A stretch of 55,935 nt of DNA from an uncultured Bacilli bacterium (lineage in GTDB: Bacteria > Bacillota_I > Bacilli_A > RF39 > UBA660). The stretch covers positions 1 to 55,935 of the forward strand of contig CALVUP010000010.1 in NCBI GenBank assembly GCA_944363635.1, read 5' to 3'. A model generated the notes under the pieces. The model was not told the origin of the DNA. It saw only the letters and a list, made by a program, of their open reading frames with translations, and ran no database searches. Shown in pieces: positions 9,511-17,830 of this stretch (its first letter is position 1; each line of letters begins with the position of its first letter). Made by a program: the position numbers and the translations under genes.

Positions 9511-10277
9511 TGAAAAAAGCAATGAAGAAAGTAGAACAAAAAAAAGATAAAAATATAGCGGTTACCGTTAAAAATTTACATATAACATATAGAGGATTAA
9601 AGAAAACATCTATTCGTGCTTCTTGGAAACATCTTGGAGATAAGGTAGAATTGTTTCATGCTTTAAAGGGTGTTAGTTTTGAAGTAGAAGAGGGGAAAAT
9701 TTTAGGTATTATTGGTAAGAATGGATCAGGTAAATCGACCATGTTAAGAGCAATTGCAGGCATTTTTTCTCCAGATAAGGGTAAAATTGATTTACATCAT
9801 CATTCAATTTCTTTATTATCAATTGGAGTTGGTTTTAACCGAAAATTAACAGGAAAAGAAAACATTTATTTATCTGGTATGTTATTAGGGTTCTCAGAAG
9901 AAGAAATTGCTAAAAAAGAAAAAGAGATTATTGCTTTTGCGGACATTGGTGATTTTATTAATAAACCCGTAAAAACGTATTCTTCAGGAATGTATTCGAA
10001 ACTTGCTTTTGCCATCACTGCTATTTTAGAGACAGATATTATGTTAATCGATGAAGTATTATCTGTAGGAGATGCGAAGTTTAAAGAAAAAAGTTATAAT
10101 AAAATGAAAGAATTAATTTCTGATGATAAACGTACGGTTATTATCGTATCACATAGTTTGGGGACAATTAAAGAATTGTGTGATGAAGTTTTATGGTTAA
10201 ATGATGGGGAAGTCGTTATGATCGGAAAGGCGGATGAGGTCATTCCTAAATATGAAAAATTTATGAGTAAAGCATAA
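9510..10277 (+). CDS. tagH: Teichoic acid ABC exporter, ATPase (TagH-type)
   Basis: 255 residues. The Walker A motif GKNGSGKST lies at 69-77, the ABC signature YSSGMYSK near residue 160, and Walker B with the glutamate in MLIDEVLSVGD; the late His is in IVSHS. It powers the TagG-type permease just upstream. It is a short form: Bacillus subtilis TagH has a long C-terminal extension that is absent here. The intergenic region after it holds a terminator and then a new promoter, so the 3559-10277 unit ends here. Confidence 0.9.
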   Translation: MKKAMKKVEQKKDKNIAVTVKNLHITYRGLKKTSIRASWKHLGDKVELFHALKGVSFEVEEGKILGIIGKNGSGKSTMLRAIAGIFSPDKGKIDLHHHSISLLSIGVGFNRKLTGKENIYLSGMLLGFSEEEIAKKEKEIIAFADIGDFINKPVKTYSSGMYSKLAFAITAILETDIMLIDEVLSVGDAKFKEKSYNKMKELISDDKRTVIIVSHSLGTIKELCDEVLWLNDGEVVMIGKADEVIPKYEKFMSKA

Positions 10278-10278
10278 G

Positions 10279-10310
10279 AAAGAGTAAATGGTTTTCCTTT
10301 TACTCTTTTT
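10279..10310 (+). terminator. Rho-independent terminator after tagH
   Basis: A 10-bp stem (AAAGAGTAAA with TTTACTCTTT) encloses a 10-base loop and ends in a T run. An in-frame ATG at 10288 lies in its loop and is upstream of the next promoter, so it is not a start codon. Confidence 0.88.
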
Positions 10311-10312
10311 AT

Positions 10313-10341
10313 TTGACAGGCAATCTATTTTCTTCTATACT
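10313..10341 (+). promoter_or_regulatory. Sigma-A promoter for the csbB-like gene
   Basis: TTGACA (10313-10318), a 17-base spacer and TATACT (10336-10341). It lies directly after the tagH terminator and starts a new transcript about 30 bases before the start codon. Confidence 0.85.
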
Positions 10342-10380
10342 TTGGTTAGAGGCTATTCTATTAAGAAAGAAGGTATGGTT

Positions 10381-11316
10381 ATGGATAAAATTTCAGTTGT
10401 TGTTCCTTGTTATAACGAAGAGGAGTCCATTGAAATTTTTTATAAAGAAACATTAAAAATATTAAAACAAATGAAAAATATACATTATGAATTTCTGTTT
10501 ATCAATGATGGTTCTACAGATAAGACATTGGAGATTTTTAAAAAATTACATAAGAAAGATAAGCAGGTAAGATATATTTCTTTTTCGAGAAATTTTGGGA
10601 AAGAAGCGGCAATGCTTGCGGGATTTGAACACGCGAGTGGGGATTATATCACAACGATGGATGTCGATTTACAAGATCCACCAGAGTTGCTTACCACAAT
10701 GTATCAAGATTTAAAAAGTGGAAAATACGATTGTGTAGCGACGCGTAGTAAAAGCAGAAAGAGCTATTCTCCACTTCGAAAATTTTTAACAAAATGTTTT
10801 TATAAAATCATTAATAAAATGTCTGATGTTGAGATTGTAGATGGTGCTAGAGATTTCCGTTTAATGACCAAAAAAATGGTTAATTCCATTCTTTCTATGC
10901 GTGAGGTGAATCGTTTTAGTAAAGGGATTTTTGGATATGTGGGATTTCGTACCAAATGGATTGAATATGAAGATAGGGACCGTGTAGCGGGAAATTCAAA
11001 ATGGTCCCTTTGGAAACTAGGCAAATATGCTATAGAAGGTATTATTGCTTTTTCTACAAAACCTCTTGTTTATTCTGTATTTATTGGACTGTTTTTCTGC
11101 TTTTTGGCATTCTTATTTATTGTTGTCATTATTGTCCGAACGTTGTTGTTTTCAGATCCAGTACAAGGTTGGCCGTCTTTAGTATGTATTATTTTATTTG
11201 TAAGTGGTATACAGTTGTTTTGTACTGGGATTATAGGTGTATACTTATCTAAGATCTATTTAGAAACAAAATCTCGTCCTATTTATATTATTGCTGAGAC
11301 GGACGAAGATGAATAA
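10381..11316 (+). CDS. CsbB/GtrB-like membrane glycosyltransferase (polyprenyl-phosphate sugar synthase)
   Basis: 311 residues. Residues 1-230 are a family-2 glycosyltransferase of the dolichol-phosphate-mannose-synthase kind (VVPCYNEEES, FINDGSTDKT, DVDLQDPPE, GNSKWSLWKL). Two membrane helices and the usual tail (GIIGVYLSKIY, then RPIYII) follow. It should move a sugar from a UDP-sugar to undecaprenyl phosphate on the inner face, supplying the GtcA- and YfhO-like proteins of this block. I place the start at ATG 10381: AAGAAAGAAGG sits 7 bases before it, and the promoter lies between this ATG and the more distal in-frame ATG at 10288. Confidence 0.88.
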   Translation: MDKISVVVPCYNEEESIEIFYKETLKILKQMKNIHYEFLFINDGSTDKTLEIFKKLHKKDKQVRYISFSRNFGKEAAMLAGFEHASGDYITTMDVDLQDPPELLTTMYQDLKSGKYDCVATRSKSRKSYSPLRKFLTKCFYKIINKMSDVEIVDGARDFRLMTKKMVNSILSMREVNRFSKGIFGYVGFRTKWIEYEDRDRVAGNSKWSLWKLGKYAIEGIIAFSTKPLVYSVFIGLFFCFLAFLFIVVIIVRTLLFSDPVQGWPSLVCIILFVSGIQLFCTGIIGVYLSKIYLETKSRPIYIIAETDEDE

Positions 11317-11354
11317 AAAAAGAATTTAAAAACATATAATTACTAGGTGATTGT

Positions 11355-12239
11355 ATGTTTTTTTTATTTGTTTTTTCGATTGTATTATTTCTTTTAAGTA
11401 TTGATTATATTAGTAAAAATATAGATAATCAATTTTCAGAATTTATAAAAAATACGATTATTAAAATCGATCATAATCCATGGTTTCTTTTATTAATTGG
11501 TATTATTTGTACTATGATTGTTCAATCGTCTTCTTTAATTATTTCTTTAATTATTTTATTGGTAGCTAATAAAAAAATCACCTTTCACGATAGTTTATTT
11601 TTAATGATGGGATCGAATATTGGTACTTGTTCAACGGCTTTTATTACAGCATTTCGTAGTATTTATTTTATTTTTTTTCTATTCGTTATCTATCTTTTGA
11701 TTTGGATTTTCTTTAAGAAAAAAGTAAAAATTCTTTTAGGAATCGATATGCTTTTAATTAGTATATTGGTTTTAGATTGTGCGGTTTCTCCTTTAATGCA
11801 TTCTGTGTGGTTTCATAAATTGTTTTCAAATGACCATTCCACATTTTTCAATATTCTTTTAAGCTCCATTATTACTGGAATTACGCAATCTTCTTCTGCA
11901 ATAATCGCTTCACTGCAATCGTTTGCATTTCACAACTTAATTAATATAAAGACGGCTACCGATATGATGATGGGAGCCAATATTGGTACTTGTGTTACAG
12001 CCTTTTTGGTTTGCTTTCGTGGGAACCAGTTATCTAAAAAATGTGCTAAATTTAATTTTTTATTTAATATTGTAGGAGTAGGGGCTTTTCTTCTATTTCG
12101 AGAGATTGCTCCCGTTTACCGATTGATAAATACGTTCCCTATTAAATTACAAATCGCCTATATTCATCTTTTATTTAATCTTCTGAATGTTTCTGTCTAT
12201 CTTCCTTTTCTCTTAAAAAAACATAGCAATTTAAAATAA
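11355..12239 (+). CDS. Short Na/Pi-cotransporter family membrane protein
   Basis: 294 residues, nearly all hydrophobic. The two inverted-repeat signatures of the NptA/YjbB family are present: IVQSSS near residue 57 with GSNIGT, and GITQSSS near residue 178 with GANIGT. The family normally moves phosphate with sodium. This member lacks the C-terminal PhoU-like domain of the longer bacterial forms, as do many Gram-positive homologues. It lies between the CsbB-like and GtcA-like genes, which ties it to wall-polymer work either as a phosphate supplier or in a role not yet described. Its start follows TAGGTGAT. Confidence 0.82.
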   Translation: MFFLFVFSIVLFLLSIDYISKNIDNQFSEFIKNTIIKIDHNPWFLLLIGIICTMIVQSSSLIISLIILLVANKKITFHDSLFLMMGSNIGTCSTAFITAFRSIYFIFFLFVIYLLIWIFFKKKVKILLGIDMLLISILVLDCAVSPLMHSVWFHKLFSNDHSTFFNILLSSIITGITQSSSAIIASLQSFAFHNLINIKTATDMMMGANIGTCVTAFLVCFRGNQLSKKCAKFNFLFNIVGVGAFLLFREIAPVYRLINTFPIKLQIAYIHLLFNLLNVSVYLPFLLKKHSNLK

Positions 12240-12269
12240 ATTATGATACGATAGACATATGGTGATTGT

Positions 12270-12710
12270 ATGATAGACAAAGGTAAAACAATTTATAAAA
12301 AGTATGAAGAGATCATCAATTATTTAATTTTTGGTGTTTTAACGACTGCTGTTAACTTAGTTGTGAAATGGGTTTTATTGTTTACTGTTTTGGATGCAAC
12401 GCAGCCATTTCAATTACAGCTTGCGGTTATTTTATCTTGGATTTGTGCTGTTGCTTTTGCATATGCTACCAATAGGGTTTATGTGTTTAAAAGTCAAAGT
12501 AAAAAAATTATAAAAGAGATATGTAGCTTTTTTGGAGGAAGAGTTTTTACATTAGTTCTTGAAATGTTTATTATGTGGTTCTTTGTTACACTTTTAAAAT
12601 TAAGTTCTGATATGTGGGTTGTTGTATGGACTATTTTTACTCAAGTATTAGTTATTATTTTAAATTATTTTTTTAGTAAGTGGTTCGTATTTAAGAATAA
12701 TAAAAAGTAA
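12270..12710 (+). CDS. GtcA-like small flippase protein
   Basis: 146 residues with four membrane helices and family sequence: YLIFGVLTTAVNLVVKW at the start, WICAVAFAYATNRVYVF in the middle and a C-terminal FSKWFVFKN. GtcA/GtrA proteins are thought to flip undecaprenyl-phosphate-sugar from the inner to the outer face for wall or teichoic acid glycosylation. The gene sits 30 bases after the Na/Pi-like gene and 30 before a GT-C-like gene. With the CsbB-like enzyme (10381) and YfhO-like protein (936) it completes a three-part decoration system, although other genes separate the parts. Confidence 0.87.
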   Translation: MIDKGKTIYKKYEEIINYLIFGVLTTAVNLVVKWVLLFTVLDATQPFQLQLAVILSWICAVAFAYATNRVYVFKSQSKKIIKEICSFFGGRVFTLVLEMFIMWFFVTLLKLSSDMWVVVWTIFTQVLVIILNYFFSKWFVFKNNKK

Positions 12711-12740
12711 GAATATTATGACTAAGTAAGGTGAGGGTTA

Positions 12741-14468
12741 ATGAGTAAGGGAAACAAATTTTTTGAAATATTAAAAGATAGTGGAATCTTTTTGTTGCTT
12801 TTATTGGCAGTTGTTTGTCTTTTTACATCGGGATTGTTTTTCTTTCATATAGAAGTAAGTCGCTTTCATTTAGCTATTTGTATTTTACTTAATATCATTA
12901 TTTTTTTCTTTTTATATCGAAAAAAAACAGACAATAAGATTAAAATCATCTCTATTGTATTAAGTCTCATTATTTTGTTATTGGCCATTTTCATGAGTAA
13001 AAATTATCTTGATTTAAGTTGGGATGGTAATTCTTATCATAAAGACGCTGTAGGGCTTTTAAAAAATGGATGGAATCCTGTTTATGAAAATTATATAGAT
13101 ACCTATGAAAAAGTTGAAAACAGAAACATGGATTATATTGGAGATACGGTACAAACTACACATGGTTTTTGGCAGACCAATTATCCAAAAGCGACCTGGT
13201 TGATTGGAAGTACAATATATGCAGTTACAGATGATATAGAGAGCGCTAAGGCTTATAATATTTTAATACTATATATAACGTTTGCACTTCTTGCTTATCT
13301 TTTTTTTCAATGGAGTAAAAAATCATTTTTATCCATGGTAATTGCAGGATTAAGTGCTTTAAATCCGATTTTATTAGTACAATTATTTACTTTTTATATT
13401 GATGGTTTTATGGGTAATTTATTAATACTTTTAATCTTTTTTATGTTTTTATTCGTTACTGAAAATACCATTTTTAAAAAAAAGGAATTATATTTTATTA
13501 TTGGGGCTCTGTTAATGCTAATTATCAATACAAAATTCACAGGATTTGGATATGCTGGTATTTTTTGTTTAGCCTATTATCTTTTTTATATATTTAAAAA
13601 AATTAAAAGCAAAAAAACAAAGGAGCTTATTTGTCCAACAATCCTTTTTGCTGTTATAACAGTAATTGCTGTAGCTGTTATAGGTTTTTCTCCTTATATT
13701 AAAAATCTTGTAGATCATAAACAGATATTTTATCCATTGCAAGGAGAAAATAAAGTAGATATAGTGACTTATAATCAGCCGGCAGAATTTCAAAATAAAT
13801 CAACACTATACAAAAGTTTTGTTTCTTTATTTTCCAAAACATCGAATGCCAATGCTAGTAATGGAATCACAATCGAAAGGAAAATTCCTTTTACAGTAGA
13901 TAAAAGTGAACTATCTTATCTTAGTCTTTGTGATGCTCGAATTGGGGGATTTGGAGTGTGGTTTAGTGGGATTTTATTAATCTCTATTCTGATTTGCTTT
14001 TTCTATTTAATTAGAATTTATTGCAAAGATAAACAAAAGTTCCTAGTGCTTATTTTGCCATTAGTTGTCTCTATTGGGTTAATACTTCTTATAGGTGAAA
14101 GTTGGTGGGCTAGATATATTCCGTTTATATATATTTTTCCTATTTATGCTCTATTGTTTTTACTTATAGAAAAAAGGAAGTGGAAATATCCTATGCTTTT
14201 TGCTATAATTGTGATGATGCTTATAAATATTGGATTTTTTATTCGATATAATACCATTGTAAACAATAAAACTTCATTAACTATAATGAGAAATATAGAC
14301 ACGCTTCAAAATCAAAATGTTATTATTGTTGATACCAATAATGAATTTTTGGGAATGATGTATAATTTTGAAGATCACGATATTAATTTCAGTGTTTCTA
14401 CGCAAAGCCTACCAGAGGATAAACCATTATATAAATGGATAAAATATAGATACAAGGAGACCAAGTAG
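12741..14468 (+). CDS. Polytopic membrane protein, probable GT-C glycosyltransferase
   Basis: 575 residues with about eleven membrane helices. The first large outside loop (about 90-150) contains SWDGNSYHK, which fits the acidic catalytic motif of GT-C transferases that use lipid-linked sugar donors. Further clues are a HGFWQTNYPKATWL segment and a short outside C-terminal domain. I cannot name a precise family. It is followed one base later by a UbiA-type synthase and then a HAD phosphatase, so it may be the transferase for the sugar lipid those two make (inference). It has a good ribosome-binding site (AAGGTGAGGG). Confidence 0.6.
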   Translation: MSKGNKFFEILKDSGIFLLLLLAVVCLFTSGLFFFHIEVSRFHLAICILLNIIIFFFLYRKKTDNKIKIISIVLSLIILLLAIFMSKNYLDLSWDGNSYHKDAVGLLKNGWNPVYENYIDTYEKVENRNMDYIGDTVQTTHGFWQTNYPKATWLIGSTIYAVTDDIESAKAYNILILYITFALLAYLFFQWSKKSFLSMVIAGLSALNPILLVQLFTFYIDGFMGNLLILLIFFMFLFVTENTIFKKKELYFIIGALLMLIINTKFTGFGYAGIFCLAYYLFYIFKKIKSKKTKELICPTILFAVITVIAVAVIGFSPYIKNLVDHKQIFYPLQGENKVDIVTYNQPAEFQNKSTLYKSFVSLFSKTSNANASNGITIERKIPFTVDKSELSYLSLCDARIGGFGVWFSGILLISILICFFYLIRIYCKDKQKFLVLILPLVVSIGLILLIGESWWARYIPFIYIFPIYALLFLLIEKRKWKYPMLFAIIVMMLINIGFFIRYNTIVNNKTSLTIMRNIDTLQNQNVIIVDTNNEFLGMMYNFEDHDINFSVSTQSLPEDKPLYKWIKYRYKETK

Positions 14469-14469
14469 T

Positions 14470-15342
14470 ATGAAAAATTATTTGCAACTTATTCGGGTTA
14501 AACATTATTTGAAAAATTTTTTGCTATTTTTGCCGTTGATTTTTAGCCAAAAATTATTTCAAGCTTCACCATTTTTTAATGTTTTTTTAGGTTTTTTAGC
14601 ATTTTCTTTTTTATCATCGGTTATATATATAAACAATGATATTCATGATATAGAAAGTGATAGAAAGCATATTACGAAAAAAAACAGACCACTTCCTGCG
14701 GGAAAAATATCTATTCGTTGTGCAGTAATTACTGAAATAATCTTATTGTTTATCTCTGTTTGCTTGCTGATTCTTTTGTTTTTAAGAGTTAATAATATTT
14801 TTGTTTTTCTATTACCGATCATATATCTTGTATTAAACATTTTATATAGCAATGGATTAAAGAATATTGCTATTGTTGATATTGTTATTTTAGTTAGTGG
14901 ATTTTTAATTCGTGTATTATTTGGTTCGATTTTAGTGGGTGTGAAGGTGTCAAATTGGTTATATTTAATGATTATGTTTGCTAGTTTTTATTTAGGATTT
15001 GGTAAAAGAAGAAATGAAATAAAGCAAGTTGGTGATATTTCTAGAAAAGTATTAAACTGTTATAATAAAGATTTTTTAGATAAAAATATGTATAGTTGCT
15101 TTACATTATCTATTTTTTCTTATAGTATGTGGTGTATTGATCCAATAACAGCGAGTCGTATCAATAATTCTGTTTTAATCTGGACGATTCCACTTGTAAT
15201 GATTATATTTATGATGTACAGTCTTCAAATTGAAAAAAGTAGTTCTGGAGATCCAGTGGAAGTGCTTTTGAAAAACAAGCCTTTAATCGCTATGATAGGA
15301 GTTTATGGAATAATTATGTTTTTTATTCTATATGTGATGTAA
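14470..15342 (+). CDS. UbiA-family transferase resembling polyprenyl-phosphate phosphoribosyltransferase
   Basis: 290 residues with about eight membrane helices. The first Asp-rich motif reads N56-D57...D60...D64..H67..K70..R73-P74, and a second conserved stretch is GFGKRRNE. This spacing (NDxxDxxxDxxHxxKxxRP) is typical of mycobacterial decaprenyl-phosphate phosphoribosyltransferase rather than of quinone or heme prenyltransferases. That enzyme joins PRPP to polyprenyl phosphate. The next gene is a HAD phosphatase one base downstream, as expected for removing the 5-phosphate. The pair would give polyprenyl-phosphoribose, a ribosyl donor. The family call is firm; the substrate is inferred from motif and context. 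Confidence 0.75.
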   Translation: MKNYLQLIRVKHYLKNFLLFLPLIFSQKLFQASPFFNVFLGFLAFSFLSSVIYINNDIHDIESDRKHITKKNRPLPAGKISIRCAVITEIILLFISVCLLILLFLRVNNIFVFLLPIIYLVLNILYSNGLKNIAIVDIVILVSGFLIRVLFGSILVGVKVSNWLYLMIMFASFYLGFGKRRNEIKQVGDISRKVLNCYNKDFLDKNMYSCFTLSIFSYSMWCIDPITASRINNSVLIWTIPLVMIIFMMYSLQIEKSSSGDPVEVLLKNKPLIAMIGVYGIIMFFILYVM

Positions 15343-15343
15343 T

Positions 15344-15925
15344 ATGAATGTATATGATTTTGATAAAACCATTTATAATGGGGATGCAACAATTGATTTC
15401 TATCTTTTTTGTATAAAAAAACATCCTCTTGTTTTGTTGATATTGCCAAAGCAATTGTTAGGTGCCGTTTTCTATTGTTTAAGGATAAAAGATAAAGACT
15501 ATTTTAAACAAAACTTTTATTCCTTTTTAAGAAAAATAAAAGATCCAAATCAAATGGTAGAAAAATTTTGGAAACAAAAAATTAAAAAAATATATAAATG
15601 GTATTTAATGCAAAAAGAAAATACGGATGTTATTATTTCAGCATCTCCCGAGTTTCTTTTAAAACCACTAGAAAAATTATTAAATATAGAAAAAGTAATA
15701 GCTAGTAAAGTGGATATCAATACCGGGAAATTATTATCTAAAAATTGTTATGGTAAGGAAAAAGTAAAACGATTTCAAAAGATTTATCCAAATAAAGCTA
15801 TTTCTTCTTTTTATAGTGATTCTTTATCCGATATACCCATGGCACGTTTAGCTAAAAATAGTTACTTAGTACATAATAAGACTGCCACAAAAACAGCATT
15901 TAAACCATATCAACATTTGAAGTAG
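15344..15925 (+). CDS. HAD-IB family phosphatase, probably acts with the UbiA-type enzyme
   Basis: 193 residues with the four HAD motifs: DFDKTIYNG at the N-terminus (nucleophile Asp), ISASP (Ser), a Lys in GKEKVKRF, and YSDSLSDIPM (metal-binding acids). This is the SerB-like IB subclass with a helical cap inserted after motif I. The start lies one base after the stop of the UbiA-type gene, with no separate ribosome-binding site, so the two are translated together. The likely substrate is polyprenyl-phosphoribose 5-phosphate; other phosphomonoesters are possible. Confidence 0.75.
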   Translation: MNVYDFDKTIYNGDATIDFYLFCIKKHPLVLLILPKQLLGAVFYCLRIKDKDYFKQNFYSFLRKIKDPNQMVEKFWKQKIKKIYKWYLMQKENTDVIISASPEFLLKPLEKLLNIEKVIASKVDINTGKLLSKNCYGKEKVKRFQKIYPNKAISSFYSDSLSDIPMARLAKNSYLVHNKTATKTAFKPYQHLK

Positions 15926-15970
15926 TCTGATTTTGGCCCGTTCTTTTCTCATTGTACTTTTTATCTGTTC

Positions 15971-15999
15971 TTGCTTTGGTTATGTATATTTGCTATAAT
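15971..15999 (+). promoter_or_regulatory. Sigma-A promoter for tarI-tarJ
   Basis: TTGCTT (15971-15976), 17 bases, then TATAAT (15994-15999), preceded by a TG forming an extended -10 (TGCTATAAT). It starts a transcript about 15 bases before the tarI leader's ribosome-binding site. Confidence 0.75.
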
Positions 16000-16021
16000 G
16001 AAACAGTAGGATGGTGAAAAA

Positions 16022-16741
16022 ATGATATATGCAGAAATTTTAGCCGCAGGTGCTGGCGCTAGAATGGGAAATACAGAACTCCCAAAACAATTTATGAAAT
16101 TAGGAAGTAAACCTATTATCATTCATACAATTGAACAATTTTTATTAAATGATCGAATTGATAAAATTTTAGTTTGTACTTCTCAAGACTGGACTTCTTA
16201 TATGGAAGATCTTTTAAAAAAATACATTAAAGATAGTAGTAATGTTATAGTTATAGAAGGTGGTGCAACTCGTGATGAGACCGTTATGTGTGGTTGCAAA
16301 TATATAAAAGAAAATTTTGGTATTCATAAAAATGATATTATAATTACACATGATGCTGTTCGTCCATTTATTACACAAAGAATTATTGATGATAATATCG
16401 CTGGTTTAAAAGAAGCCGATGCTGTAGATACTTGTATACCTACAACAGATACAATTATTGAAGTGTACCATGATGGTAGTGGTTATATTAAAACAATTCC
16501 AAATCGTAAGTTTTTGTTTAATGGACAAACGCCACAATCTTTTAAATTGGATGTATTAATGAAATTACATAATGAACTATCTGAAAATGAAAAAAACACT
16601 TTAACAGATGCTTGTAAGATCTTTGTTTTAAAAGATCAAAAGGTAAAAGTTGTAATGGGAGAAACATTTAATATAAAAATTACGACTATGTTTGATCTTG
16701 AACTTGCTAATGCTATTCTTTTAGAAAGAGGGAATAAATAA
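16022..16741 (+). CDS. tarI: Ribitol-5-phosphate cytidylyltransferase
   Basis: 239 residues, single IspD/TarI domain: AEILAAGAGARMG, LPKQFMKLG, GGATRDETV and HDAVRPF. It transfers CMP to ribitol 5-phosphate. The same fold makes CDP-methylerythritol (IspD), but the partner one base downstream is a TarJ dehydrogenase, which points to CDP-ribitol. The stop codon overlaps the ATG of tarJ (TAATG). The enzyme is distinct from the N-terminal domain of the fusion at 7116. Confidence 0.87.
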   Translation: MIYAEILAAGAGARMGNTELPKQFMKLGSKPIIIHTIEQFLLNDRIDKILVCTSQDWTSYMEDLLKKYIKDSSNVIVIEGGATRDETVMCGCKYIKENFGIHKNDIIITHDAVRPFITQRIIDDNIAGLKEADAVDTCIPTTDTIIEVYHDGSGYIKTIPNRKFLFNGQTPQSFKLDVLMKLHNELSENEKNTLTDACKIFVLKDQKVKVVMGETFNIKITTMFDLELANAILLERGNK

Positions 16742-17760
16742 TGATTAATCAGTCGTATCGATTAACTTCTCCTAGAGTGATAAAAGCAGAACTTATTGAC
16801 GAAAAGTTAAAACCAAACGATATTATTGTCCGCCCTAAATATTTATCGATTTGTGCAGCAGATATGCGTTATTATACTGGGAATCGTGATAAAAATGCTT
16901 TAAAGAAAAAACTTCCCATGGCATTAATCCATGAAGCTGTTGGACAAGTTATTTATGATCCAAAAGGAAAAATTCAAAAAGGAACAAAAGTCGTTTTAAT
17001 TCCTAATACGCCAATAGAAAAAGATGAAATAGTTAAAGAAAATTATTTAAGAAGCAGTTCATTTAAATCCAGTGGAATTGATGGATTCATGCAAAGTGTG
17101 GTGTGCATTGATCGTAATCGAGTAATCCCTTACGAAAACATCGAGGAACGAACGGCAGTACTTTTGGAACTTATGAGTGTTGGTATGAACGCTATTGATA
17201 AATTTGAAAAAATCAGTCACAAAAGGCGTGATGTGATCGGCTTATGGGGAGATGGCAATGTTGGATATGCTCTAGCAGTGCTTTTAAAAAAAATATATCC
17301 AGATTCAAAATTAATTGTGTTTGGAGCTATTAAAGAAAAATTAGATTATTTTTCTTTTGCAGATGAGACATACTTAGTTAGTGATGATGTTTCGGATATA
17401 AAAATTGATCATGCTTTTGAATGCGTCGGTGGTAGATATTCAGAAGATGCTATCAATCAAATTATTGATTTAATTAATCCGGAAGGAACGATTTCTCTTA
17501 TGGGAGTTAGTGAAAATCATGTGCCTATTAACACGCGTATGATTTTAGAAAAAGGACTTACACTAGTTGGAAATAGTAGAAGTGGGTATGAAGATTTTAA
17601 AAAGTGTGTTGATTTATTAGAGAACAATAAAAAAGTAGCAAGAACTATGTCTAAAATTATATCTGATGAAGTAGTTGTTCATACTATTCAAGATATGAAG
17701 AATGCTTTTGATAAAGATAGTAATAATGCTTTTAAAACCATTATGAAATGGGAAATATAA
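16741..17760 (+). CDS. tarJ: Ribulose-5-phosphate reductase, zinc alcohol dehydrogenase family
   Basis: 339 residues of the medium-chain dehydrogenase family. The N-terminus matches TarJ: ICAADMRYYTGNRD with Cys38, then PMALIHEAVGQV with His64-Glu65 for the catalytic zinc. A Rossmann segment GLWGDGNVG follows. TarJ reduces ribulose 5-phosphate with NADPH to ribitol 5-phosphate, which TarI then activates. Together the two genes give CDP-ribitol for the phosphotransferases encoded on both sides. Coupled to tarI by a one-base overlap. Confidence 0.87.
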   Translation: MINQSYRLTSPRVIKAELIDEKLKPNDIIVRPKYLSICAADMRYYTGNRDKNALKKKLPMALIHEAVGQVIYDPKGKIQKGTKVVLIPNTPIEKDEIVKENYLRSSSFKSSGIDGFMQSVVCIDRNRVIPYENIEERTAVLLELMSVGMNAIDKFEKISHKRRDVIGLWGDGNVGYALAVLLKKIYPDSKLIVFGAIKEKLDYFSFADETYLVSDDVSDIKIDHAFECVGGRYSEDAINQIIDLINPEGTISLMGVSENHVPINTRMILEKGLTLVGNSRSGYEDFKKCVDLLENNKKVARTMSKIISDEVVVHTIQDMKNAFDKDSNNAFKTIMKWEI

Positions 17761-17830
17761 AATGTAAAAGAATGTATACTTTGTTGTATATGTTTTTTTA
17801 TTATGTTAAACTGGATATGAGGTGTAGAAT

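Noticed and set aside
10288..10380. ATG at 10288 as the start of the csbB-like gene
   Set aside because: It lies in the loop of the tagH terminator and upstream of a consensus promoter, and the added residues match nothing in the family.
16022..16741. IspD of isoprenoid synthesis
   Set aside because: One-base coupling to a TarJ dehydrogenase and placement among CDP-polyol phosphotransferases favour TarI.
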